NCBI GenBank assembly: GCA_014896295.1
Contig: JADBKR010000007.1
Coordinates: forward strand, 124,001 to 188,000
Origin: Limnochordaceae bacterium
GTDB taxonomy: Bacteria > Bacillota > Limnochordia > Limnochordales > Geochordaceae
Direction: 5' to 3'
DNA length: 64,000 nt
A model generated the notes under the pieces. It made no database searches. It was not told where the DNA came from and saw only the letters and a list, made by a program, of their open reading frames with translations. Each line of letters opens with the position of its first letter. Within the stretch, counting starts at the first letter, position 1. Shown here piece after piece: positions 37,627-45,228 of this stretch. Position numbers and translations under genes: made by a program.

Positions 37627-39551
37627 GCCCCCACCTCCTCCCGCACGGGCTCGATGCAGACCGCCGTCGCCTTGAACTCCGCGGTCCCCGCCTTCGGGTC
37701 CGTGGCGTCGATGGTCAAGCGGTTGGTGGCCACCTGTTCGGGCGAATGCAACGTCAGGAAGACGAGGCCGGGCTGCACCACCCGGCTCAGCGCCGCCCGC
37801 ACGTTCACCTCGCCCCTGCGGGAAGAGACCCGCACCCACTGCCCGTCGTTCACGCCGAGGCGGGCCGCGTCGTCGGGATGGATCAACAGCCGCTCCTCAT
37901 GGCCCCACGGAACGGCATACTGGGCCGTCTGCACGCCCGTATTGAACTGTTCGAGCCTCCGCCCCGTGGTGAGCACGAACGGGTAGCCGGCGTCGGGTCG
38001 TTCGACCGGCGGCGCCCACTCGACCGGCACGAACCGCGCCCGGGGCCCCTCGACCGGGCGTTTCCAGAGGCGAGCGTGCAGGAACGTCTCCCCCGGGTGG
38101 TCTTCCGAGGGACACGGCCACTGCAGGCCGTTCATCGCCTCCAGCCGCCGGTAGCTCATGCCGCGGTGGATGGGCGAGAGGCTGCGCAGTTCGTTCCAGA
38201 CATCCTCGGCGCCGGCGTAGTGCCAGTCGAAGCCCATCCGCCGGGCCACCATCTGCAGGATCTCGATGTCGTCGCGGGCCTCGCCCGGAGGATCGAGCGC
38301 CTTTCGCACCCGCCGGACGCGGCGTTCGCTCGAGGTGACGGTCCCTTCCGTCTCGCACCATCCGGCCGCCGCCGGCAGCACCACGTCGGCCAGCTCCCCG
38401 GTGGCCGTCAGGAAGATGTCCTGCACGACGAGAAAGTCCAGCTCTTCGAACAGCCGCTTCACCCGCTCGCCGTTGGCCTCGGAGCGCACCGGGTTTTCGC
38501 CGACCACGTACATGGCCCGGATGACCCCTTCTTCCATGGCCTCCAGCATGGCCGTCTGGTGCAGCCCGGGCTCCGGCGGGATGGTGCAGCCCCACGCCTG
38601 CTCGAAGCGCTGCCGCACGGCGGGATCCGTGAGATCCTGAAACCCCGGCAGGCGGTTGGGCAGGGCGCCCATGTCGCCTCCGCCCTGCACGTTGTTCTGG
38701 CCGCGCAAGGGGTTGAGGCCGGAGCCGTAGCGCCCGACGTGGCCGGTGAGAAGCGCCAGGTCGATGAGGGCGAAGACGTTGTCGGTGGCGTTGTGGTGCT
38801 CGGTGATGCCGAGCGTCCAGGCGATCATCGCCCGCGGCGCGGTGGCGTAGGCGATGGCCGTCTCCCGGATGAGCGCCGCCGGCACGCCCGTGATCGCCTC
38901 CGCCCGCTCCAGGGTGTATGGCTCGACCGAGCGGCGGTACGCCTCGAAGCCGTCGGTCGCCGCCTCGATGAACTCGCGGTGGGCCAGGTCTTCTTCGATG
39001 ATGACCCGGCCCATGGCGTTGGCCAGCGCGACGTCGGCGCCGACCCGGACGGGCAGCCACCGGTGGGCGTACGCGACGCTGGCCGTCCTCCTCGGGTCGA
39101 TGACGAACAGGCGCGTTCCCCGGCGCACCCCTTGGAGCATGTGCAAGAACATGACCGGGTGCGTCTCCCGGGCATTGGAACCCCAGAGGAGCAGGACGTC
39201 CGTCTCCTCCATCTCGCGGTACGAGTTGGTACCGCCTCCAGCTCCGAAGACGGTCGCCAGACCGGCGACGCTCGGAGCGTGTCAGGTGCGGTTACAGCTG
39301 TCGACGTTGTTGGAACCCATCACCTGCCGGGTGAACTTCCCTGCCAGGTAATTGAGCTCGTTGGTCGCCTTGGACGAACTGAAAAAGCCGAACGCCCGCC
39401 CGCCGTAACGCTGCCGCACGCGGGAAAGGGCGCCGGCCACCACCTCGATCGCCTCGTCCCAGCCGGCCCGCACCAGGCGCCCGTTGCGCCGCACGAGCGG
39501 GGCGAGCAACCGCTGTCCCATGGGGACGACCGCTCCTGCTGCCGTCGCCAC
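37623..39551 (-). CDS. Formate dehydrogenase catalytic half with selenocysteine (UGA at 39282-39284)
   Basis: 642 residues from GTG at 39551 with GGGAGG nine bases upstream. It begins after the N-terminal 4Fe-4S domain would have ended: LLAPLVRRNGRLVRAGWDEA. The in-frame TGA at codon 90 stands in the conserved context DSCNRT-U-HAPSVAGLATVF, exactly where FDH-H-type enzymes carry selenocysteine. Then LLLWGSNARETHPVMFLHML, IAWTLGITEHHNATDNVFAL, RGQNNVQGGGDMGALPN and the C-terminal molydopterin dinucleotide domain (LTTGRRLEQFNTGVQT). No signal peptide, so cytoplasmic. First gene of a three-gene operon whose last gene encodes the missing Fe-S half. Confidence 0.93.
39241..39278 (-). promoter_or_regulatory. 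SECIS-like hairpin in cytoplasmic formate dehydrogenase mRNA
   Basis: Three bases after UGA: outer stem GCTCCGA with TCGGAGC, inner stem TCGCC with GGCGA, apical loop GGTCT. The GGUCU loop resembles that of the E. coli fdhF SECIS. Confidence 0.8.
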
Positions 39552-39612
39552 CGTCGACCGCCTCCCATCCGGCGGAGAAAGAAAGGGAGACATCGTCATC
39601 ACTACTCTGAGC

Positions 39613-39618
39613 ATTATA
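39613..39618 (-). promoter_or_regulatory. -10 box of the formate dehydrogenase operon
   Basis: A perfect TATAAT reading the minus strand, about 60 bases before the chosen GTG start. No good -35 is visible at 17 bases (AGGTCC), which suggests an activator-dependent promoter. Confidence 0.5.
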
Positions 39619-39676
39619 CGGTTTCCCGGCGAGAGGACCTGCCCCTCGACCGTCCGTGGGCGGCAACTTTTGCGGC

Positions 39677-39704
39677 TTGCCATTGTGCCCACGATTGCTA
39701 TACG
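39677..39704 (+). promoter_or_regulatory. Promoter for lytS-lytTR
   Basis: TTGCCA, 16-base spacer, TATACG, about 40 bases before the GTG start of the kinase. Confidence 0.5.
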
Positions 39705-39743
39705 CTCCCTGGAAAACCCACCGGGCGGGGGTACGAGCCGGGC

Positions 39744-40859
39744 GTGGGCCGGTCCCAGACCGACGCGCTGGAGCTTCTGCTGCAGGCGCTGCCGCTGCTC
39801 AGGGGTGGCCTGACCCCCCAGTCGGCGGCCAAGGCGGCGCGACTTCTGCGCAACCGCCTGCACGTGGATGCGGCGGCCGTGGTCGACACGGAGGCCGTGC
39901 TCGCCTTCGAGGGCGCCGGCGCCGACCATCACCGCGCCGGCGATCCCATCGGCACCAGGCTCACCCGCCGGGCCCTCGCGACCGGCAGGCCGGCTCTGGC
40001 CACCACCCGCGAGGCCATCGGATGCAGCGTCCCTTCCTGCCCGCTGGGGTCGGCCCTGGTGCTCCCTTTGCGCGTACAGGGACGGGTGGTGGGCGCCGTC
40101 AAGCTTTACCAGGCGCGCCCGCGCCGCATGGGGCAGAGCAAGGTGCGGGCCGCCCGCGCCGTGGCCCGCCTCTTCAGCGTCTACCTGGAGCTGGCCGAGC
40201 TCGATGCCCGGGCCGCCCGGGTGACCCAGGCCGAGCTCGAAGCCCTGCGTGCCCAGATCTCGCCCCATTTCCTGTTCAACACCCTCAATACCATCGCGGC
40301 CCTCATCCGCGTCGACCCGCAGCGGGCCCACACTCTGGTCATCCGCTTCGCGGAGTTCTTCCGGGAGACCCTGGCCCAGCACGGCGAGGTCGCGACCCTC
40401 GAGGACGAAGTGCTGTACGTGCAGCAGTACCTGGCGTTCGAGGAGGCGCGCCTCGGCCAGCGGCTCACGGTGGAGTGGGACATGGAGCCCCAGGCCAGGC
40501 GGGCCGTGCTGCCCGTCCTGGTCATCCAGCCGCTGGTCGAAAACGCCATCATCCACGGGATCGAGCCGTGCCCCCGCCCCGGACGGGTACGGATCGTCGC
40601 GGTCTCGGAGCGGGGCGGCTATCGCATCCGGGTGGAGGACAACGGGGCCGGCATCCCCGCCGACCGGCTCCCCTATATCCTGGAGCGGGGTTACGGTACG
40701 GGCCTCGGGATGGGGCTCAGCAACGTGGACGCGAGGCTCAAGAGCTTCTTCGGGCCCGGAAGCGGGCTGCGCATCCACAGCCTGGTGGGCGAGGGCACCA
40801 CGGTAGAGTTTTGGATCCCGTCGACCCCGGCCAGGCCGCAGGCCCTGGCCCACACGTAG
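39744..40859 (+). CDS. LytS-type sensor histidine kinase
   Basis: 371 residues from GTG at 39744; the frame is open far upstream but that is antisense to the formate dehydrogenase genes. The N-terminal half is a soluble GAF-like sensor (AAAVVDTEAVLAFEGAGADH, then CSVPSCPLGSALVLPLRVQG), with no membrane segment. The kinase part has the phospho-acceptor motif ISPHFLFNTLNTIAALIRVD near residue 175, VIQPLVENAIIHGIEP (N box), VEDNGAGIPADRL and GLGMGLSNVDARL. It resembles BtsS/YpdA-type kinases that pair with LytTR regulators, here encoded 22 bases on. The C-P-S-C region in the sensor could bind a ligand or metal. Immediately upstream of RuBisCO genes. Confidence 0.92.
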   Translation: MGRSQTDALELLLQALPLLRGGLTPQSAAKAARLLRNRLHVDAAAVVDTEAVLAFEGAGADHHRAGDPIGTRLTRRALATGRPALATTREAIGCSVPSCPLGSALVLPLRVQGRVVGAVKLYQARPRRMGQSKVRAARAVARLFSVYLELAELDARAARVTQAELEALRAQISPHFLFNTLNTIAALIRVDPQRAHTLVIRFAEFFRETLAQHGEVATLEDEVLYVQQYLAFEEARLGQRLTVEWDMEPQARRAVLPVLVIQPLVENAIIHGIEPCPRPGRVRIVAVSERGGYRIRVEDNGAGIPADRLPYILERGYGTGLGMGLSNVDARLKSFFGPGSGLRIHSLVGEGTTVEFWIPSTPARPQALAHT

Positions 40860-40881
40860 ACGCAAGGGGGTGTGGTCGTCC

Positions 40882-41604
40882 GTGGGTTTGTCCGCCCTCA
40901 TCGTGGACGACGAGCAACCGGCCCGGCTGGAGCTGGCCCATCTCCTGCAGCAGGTGACGCCCGTCGACACCCTGGACGAGGCCGGCACCATGGTGGACGC
41001 GCTGGCCCGGCTGCAGGAGAAGCGTTACGACCTCGTCTTCCTCGACATCCGGATGCCGGGCGTCTCGGGGCTGGAGGCGATGCAGGTCATCAACCGTCTG
41101 CCCGATCCTCCGCCCGTCATCTTCGTCACGGCCTACGACGAGCACGCCCTGGCTGCCTTCGAGGTCGGCGCCAGGGATTACCTGCTCAAGCCGGTCTCCG
41201 AGGCGCGCCTGCGGCTCACGCTGGGGCGGTTGCTGGACCGTCGCCGGGAAAACGGCCTCGCCCGGGTGGCCCACGACCGGCTCCCCGTCGAACAGGAAGG
41301 GCACACGCGTCTCGTGCGGGTGGCGGACATCCGGTTCATCCACGTGCGGGGCCACACGGTCTACGTCCGCACCTTCGACGCCGAGTGGGCCAGCCGCGCC
41401 TCCCTCGCCGAACTGGCCGACCGGCTGGCGCCGCAGGGTTTCGTGCGGGTGCACCGGGCCTACCTCGTCAACCCCGAACACGTCCTCGAAGTCCATCCTT
41501 TCTTCGCGGGCACCTACATCCTGCGCATGGACGACCGGGGCAACAGCGAGGTGCCGGTGAGCCGTTCGTCGGCCCGGCTGGTCCGGGAGATCTTCGGGCT
41601 GTAG
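40882..41604 (+). CDS. LytTR-family response regulator
   Basis: About 240 residues from GTG at 40882 ([20 protein letters not shown]); a GTG at 40870 is possible. Receiver domain with phospho-acceptor Asp in [16 protein letters not shown] and the switch residues [17 protein letters not shown] and LLKP. The C-terminal LytTR DNA-binding domain includes [38 protein letters not shown] and [17 protein letters not shown]. LytTR proteins bind pairs of 9-bp direct repeats spaced by 12-13 bp, and such a pair lies 20 bp after the gene, before cbbL. Confidence 0.95.
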   Translation: MGLSALIVDDEQPARLELAHLLQQVTPVDTLDEAGTMVDALARLQEKRYDLVFLDIRMPGVSGLEAMQVINRLPDPPPVIFVTAYDEHALAAFEVGARDYLLKPVSEARLRLTLGRLLDRRRENGLARVAHDRLPVEQEGHTRLVRVADIRFIHVRGHTVYVRTFDAEWASRASLAELADRLAPQGFVRVHRAYLVNPEHVLEVHPFFAGTYILRMDDRGNSEVPVSRSSARLVREIFGL

Positions 41605-41624
41605 CCGCGCATCCCCGATCGCCG

Positions 41625-41654
41625 ACCGTTCGGGACGGGGTCTTTACCGTTCGG
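41625..41654 (+). promoter_or_regulatory. LytTR-type direct repeats upstream of cbbL
   Basis: ACCGTTCGG at 41625-41633 and again at 41646-41654, separated by 12 bases. Both match the published LytTR consensus [TA][AC][CA]GTTN[AG][TG] at every position, and the identity extends to 12 bases (ACCGTTCGGGAC). They lie about 75-100 bp before the cbbL start. Confidence 0.75.
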
Positions 41655-41726
41655 GACAGCATCATAGAAGCCCGGCGGTCGACCCGCTACGCTGGAAGAC
41701 GACGACGGCGGGAGGCGACCGAGGAG

Positions 41727-43187
41727 ATGGGAGAGACCAACGGGCAGGTAAGCCGTCTGTTCGACGCCGGGGTCAAGGATTACAGCGACGCGACCCGCTA
41801 CTACTATGATCCGGATTACGTCCCGGCCGAGACGGACGTGCTGTGCGCCTTTCGGGTGACGCCGCAGCCGGGCGTGTCCTTCAAAGAGGCCGCGGCGTCG
41901 GTCGCGGCGGAGTCCTCGTCCGGGACGTGGACGACGGTCTGGACCGATCACCTCACCGATTTGAGCCGCTATTCGGCCCGCTGTTACCGTATCGAGCCGG
42001 TGCCGGGGCGGGATGACCAGTTCATCGCCTACATCGCCTATCCCATGGACCTCTTCGAGGAGGGGTCCGTGGTCAACATGATGTCCTCCATCGTAGGCAA
42101 CGTCTTCGGGTTCAAGGCCATCCGGGCGCTGCGCCTGGAGGATGTCCGGGTGCCGGTCGCGTACCTCAAGACGTTCCAGGGACCTCCCCACGGCATCGTG
42201 GTGGAGCGAGACCGCCTCAACAAGTACGGGCGGCCGCTGCTCGGCGCGACCATCAAGCCCAAGCTGGGCCTTTCCGCCAAGAACTACGGGCGTGCCGTCT
42301 ATGAGTCGCTGCGCGGAGGTCTCGATTTCACCAAGGACGACGAAAACGTCAACTCCCAACCGTTCATGCGGTGGAGGGACCGTTTCCTCTTCGTCATGGA
42401 AGCGGTCCACAAGGCCGAATCGGAGACCGGTGAGCGCAAGGGCCACTACCTCAACGTCACGGCGCCCACGTTCGAACAGATGATCGAGCGGGCGGAGACG
42501 GCCCGGGAGCTCGGGTCGCGGATCATCATGGTCGACTTCCTCACCGCCGGCTTCGCGGCCCATACGTCCCTCTCCCACTGGTGCCGCAAACACGGCGTGC
42601 TCCTCCACTGCCACCGGGCGATGCACGCCGTGATCGACCGCCAGCGCGACCACGGCATCCACTGGCGGGTACTGGCCAAGTGGGCCCGGATGGCGGGGTG
42701 CGACCACCTCCACAACGGCACCGTGGTCGGCAAGCTCGAGGGCGACCGGCAGTCGACGCTCGGGGTCAACGATTTGCTGCGGCTCGACGACGTGCCGCAA
42801 GACCGGTCGAGGGGCATCTACTTCGACCAGCCGTGGGCGTCGCTCGCCCCGGTCATGCCTGTTGCGTCCGGTGGCATCCACGTCTGGCACATGCCGGAGC
42901 TCGTCCACCTCTTCGGGGATGACGCGGTGCTCCAGTTCGGCGGGGGCACCCTCGGCCACCCGTGGGGGAGCGCTGCCGGCGCCACCGCCAACCGCGTCGC
43001 GCTGGAAGCGGTGGTGCAGGCCCGCAACGCCGGCCGCGACCTGCTCGAAGAAGGGCCGGCCATCTTGAAGCAAGCGGCTCGCCGCTCCCCGGAGCTGCAG
43101 CTCGCGCTCGAAACATGGCAGCAAGTGCGGTTCGACTACGACGTGGTCGACCGGCTCGACCCCGTCCACAGCGGGACGGAGGGGTAA
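41727..43187 (+). CDS. cbbL: Ribulose-1,5-bisphosphate carboxylase/oxygenase large subunit, form I (IC-like)
   Basis: 486 residues from ATG at 41727 with GGGAGG eleven bases upstream. Catalyses CO2 fixation onto ribulose bisphosphate. Active-site residues present: K177 in [11 protein letters not shown], the carbamylated K203 in [18 protein letters not shown]296-R297 in HCHRAMHAV, loop-6 K336 in [11 protein letters not shown]381 in [12 protein letters not shown], and [11 protein letters not shown]. The stretch [15 protein letters not shown] after loop 6 resembles form IC/ID (red-type) enzymes. Typical red-type variants need the activase CbbX, which is not seen here. Followed directly by cbbS. 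Confidence 0.97.
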   Translation: MGETNGQVSRLFDAGVKDYSDATRYYYDPDYVPAETDVLCAFRVTPQPGVSFKEAAASVAAESSSGTWTTVWTDHLTDLSRYSARCYRIEPVPGRDDQFIAYIAYPMDLFEEGSVVNMMSSIVGNVFGFKAIRALRLEDVRVPVAYLKTFQGPPHGIVVERDRLNKYGRPLLGATIKPKLGLSAKNYGRAVYESLRGGLDFTKDDENVNSQPFMRWRDRFLFVMEAVHKAESETGERKGHYLNVTAPTFEQMIERAETARELGSRIIMVDFLTAGFAAHTSLSHWCRKHGVLLHCHRAMHAVIDRQRDHGIHWRVLAKWARMAGCDHLHNGTVVGKLEGDRQSTLGVNDLLRLDDVPQDRSRGIYFDQPWASLAPVMPVASGGIHVWHMPELVHLFGDDAVLQFGGGTLGHPWGSAAGATANRVALEAVVQARNAGRDLLEEGPAILKQAARRSPELQLALETWQQVRFDYDVVDRLDPVHSGTEG

Positions 43188-43189
43188 GC

Positions 43190-43498
43190 ATGGCCCTTCG
43201 CACGGAGATGTTCTCGTACCTTCCGCCGATGCCGCCCGAAGAGGTGCGCCAGCAAGTCGAGTACCTCATTCGAAGAGGGTACGTGCCGGGCATTGAATTC
43301 ACGCAGAGGCTCGACTCGCACGACGACTTCTGGAGCTTTTGGAAGCTGCCCTTCTTCCGGGGTGCGACCGTCGACGGCGTCCTCGCCGAACTCGAAGCGT
43401 GCAAGACCGCCCATCCCGGCGCCACCATCCGGCTCACGGGCTACGATGCCCGGCGCCAGTGCCAGGTGCTGAGTTTCGTGGTCCATCGCCCGGCGTAG
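43190..43498 (+). CDS. cbbS: RuBisCO small subunit
   Basis: 102 residues, start ATG at 43190 two bases after the cbbL TAA with GGAGGGG upstream. Features: FSYLPPMPPEEVRQQVEYLI, GYVPGIEF, FWSFWKLPFFRGATVDGVLA, IRLTGYDARRQCQVLSFVVH. It assembles with the large subunit in L8S8 form I. It is at the short end for the family and lacks the long C-terminal beta-hairpin extension usual in red-type small subunits. Confidence 0.96.
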   Translation: MALRTEMFSYLPPMPPEEVRQQVEYLIRRGYVPGIEFTQRLDSHDDFWSFWKLPFFRGATVDGVLAELEACKTAHPGATIRLTGYDARRQCQVLSFVVHRPA

Positions 43499-43561
43499 CG
43501 CCGGAGCCTCGCACCTTTGTGACTCGTGCCTCTCCAGGCCCCCCGATGGGCCCCTGGGACA

Positions 43562-43593
43562 GCTGCATCGCCTGCCCCCCCAGGCGGTGCAGC
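43562..43593 (+). terminator. Terminator-like hairpin after cbbS
   Basis: A 13-bp stem (GCTGCATCGCCTG and CAGGCGGTGCAGC, one T-G pair) with a C6 loop, followed by GCGTTTGG. Short U-run. It suggests prk has its own promoter. Confidence 0.6.
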
Positions 43594-43670
43594 GCGTTTG
43601 GGGAGAGATGGGAGGCGTCGCGCCGGCCACCGGGGCGCCGGAGCCGGGGTGACCATCCGGCGCCGGGATG

Positions 43671-43700
43671 ACCGGTGGCGCCCGCTTTTCGACCGTTCAG
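43671..43700 (+). promoter_or_regulatory. Candidate LytTR site upstream of prk
   Basis: ACCGTTCAG at 43692-43700 matches the LytTR consensus fully, extended identity ACCGTTCaGGAC with the cbbL repeats. Exactly 21 bases upstream is the weaker copy ACCGGTGGC at 43671. Located about 70-95 bp before the prk start, as for cbbL. Confidence 0.55.
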
Positions 43701-43767
43701 GACAAAACGTTTGAATGCACCGTGGGGGCCCGATAGGTTGGTATTCAAAAGGAGGAGGTTCATCCCC

Positions 43768-44796
43768 ATGGCAGACACCGTCGAGCGGCCCATCCTCCTG
43801 GGCATAGGAGGCGACAGCGGCAGCGGCAAGACGACCATCGCCCGCGGCCTGTACCGGCTGTTCGGCGCCGGCAACATCCTGAGCATCTGCCTCGACGACT
43901 ATCACAGCCTCGATCGGAGAGCCCGCCAGCAAGCCGGAGTGACGGCCCTCAACCCGGTCGCCAACCGGATCGACCTCATGGAAGAGCAGCTATGGGCCCT
44001 CAAGGACGGCCGGAGCGTGCTCAAACCCGTCTACGATCATGCGACGGGGACGTTCGGCCCTCCGGAACAGATCCACCCGAAGCCCTGGATCGTCGTGCGG
44101 GGTCTGTTTCCCTTTTTCACGGAGCGGCTGCGGGAGGCGTTCGACGTCCGGGTCTGGCTCGACCCCGACGAAGAGCTCAAATACCACTGGAAAGTGCAGC
44201 GGGACGTCGCGCAGCGGGGCTATAGCGTCGCCCAGGTGATCCGCCAGGTGGTGGAGCGCCAGGACGACCTGCGCCGCTACATCTTACCCCAGGCCCGCTA
44301 CGCGGACATGGTCGTGCGCTTCTACCCCCCGCCCGGGTACTTCGGCAAGGCGGGCGCAGGCGGCTCGGCCGGCAACGGCCACGGCGCCGAGACGCCGCCC
44401 GACCTCCACGTGCGGCTGACGTTGCGGCGCAGCGCCCCAGCCCCCGGAGTCGCCGAAGCCATTGCGAGAGCGGCTGCGCTCGACCAGGAGCATCACGGTA
44501 CGCGCAGGGGTGCCGGCGGTGTACGGATACAGCGCGGCGCCGAGGGTGGGGAGACCATGGTCGAGGTCGATGCGGGCCTGGATGGACACGTGGCGGCACC
44601 GCTGGTGCGAGACCTGGCATCCATGTTGCCCATCGACCCCCGGGCGACGGAGGAGATGGGGGTCTTCCTCGCGGGCGGGCGCGACCCGAAGCACAGCCAT
44701 TCGCTCCTGATCACCCAGCTCGCCATCGCCTGGCAGATGGTCGCAGCTCACGAATCCACCCGTTCCCTGGTCACGGAGAGAGCCTCGCCGGCGTGA
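43768..44796 (+). CDS. prk: Phosphoribulokinase (class II-like)
   Basis: 342 residues from ATG at 43768, AAAGGAGGAGG nine bases upstream. Makes ribulose-1,5-bisphosphate for RuBisCO. P-loop GGDSGSGKTTIARG at residues 14-27, the ribulose phosphate region CLDDYHSLDRRARQQAGVTA and ANRIDLMEEQLWALKDG, and WKVQRDVAQRGYS. The order and the DDYHSLDR block resemble the class II (cyanobacterial-type) enzymes rather than proteobacterial class I. The usual Glu in the I-E-G-L-H-P motif is Arg here (VVRGLFPFF). A C-terminal extension (residues 250-342) follows. Own promoter region with LytTR-like repeats. Confidence 0.95.
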   Translation: MADTVERPILLGIGGDSGSGKTTIARGLYRLFGAGNILSICLDDYHSLDRRARQQAGVTALNPVANRIDLMEEQLWALKDGRSVLKPVYDHATGTFGPPEQIHPKPWIVVRGLFPFFTERLREAFDVRVWLDPDEELKYHWKVQRDVAQRGYSVAQVIRQVVERQDDLRRYILPQARYADMVVRFYPPPGYFGKAGAGGSAGNGHGAETPPDLHVRLTLRRSAPAPGVAEAIARAAALDQEHHGTRRGAGGVRIQRGAEGGETMVEVDAGLDGHVAAPLVRDLASMLPIDPRATEEMGVFLAGGRDPKHSHSLLITQLAIAWQMVAAHESTRSLVTERASPA

Positions 44797-45228
44797 GCCG
44801 GCGGGCTCCCGGGCCCGGGGACAGTCTCGATGTCGAGCCCTTCGCTCTCGGCGTGGCGACGGATCTTCCACGAAGGACGCTTTTCCTGGGCACGCTCAGA
44901 CCCATGTCGGCCCCTTTCGCGACCTACTCAGGCTTGGCGTGACAACACCTCGACATGGACGCGCCACCACGGGGACGTCACCAGGGACCGACCCACTCTC
45001 CAGAAAACCCCGCCGTGTCATGACTCCAAACCGAGCCGGGCTGGTGGTCCAGCTAATGAAGCGTCCCTGACACCGCGGGCCGAGCTGCGCACAGCGTCTT
45101 ATGCGTAATGAATGGCAGGACCATCCTTACCAACCGCCGAATACCTTTATCGGTCAGGGCCTTCTGGTTGGAGTCGCCCCATGGGATGGCCACGTGATGT
45201 GCGATGTCATCTGCAAAGGGGGTATCCC
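44797..45228 (+). other. 432-bp intergenic region before the metalloprotease
   Basis: No gene recognised. A small hairpin GAGCC/GGCTC directly after the prk stop may help end transcription. GC content begins to fall here. No known riboswitch or clear promoter was identified; a strong ribosome binding site AAAGGGGG lies before the next gene. Confidence 0.4.

Noticed and set aside
39649-39657. ACCGTCCGT as a LytTR site between the divergent FDH and lytS promoters
   Set aside because: One mismatch in the GTT core and no second copy at 21-22 bases on either side.
35580-39740. Very long open frames on the plus strand opposite the formate dehydrogenase genes
   Set aside because: Arg/Pro/Gly-rich translation with no recognisable domain; a by-product of high GC opposite real genes with strong motifs.
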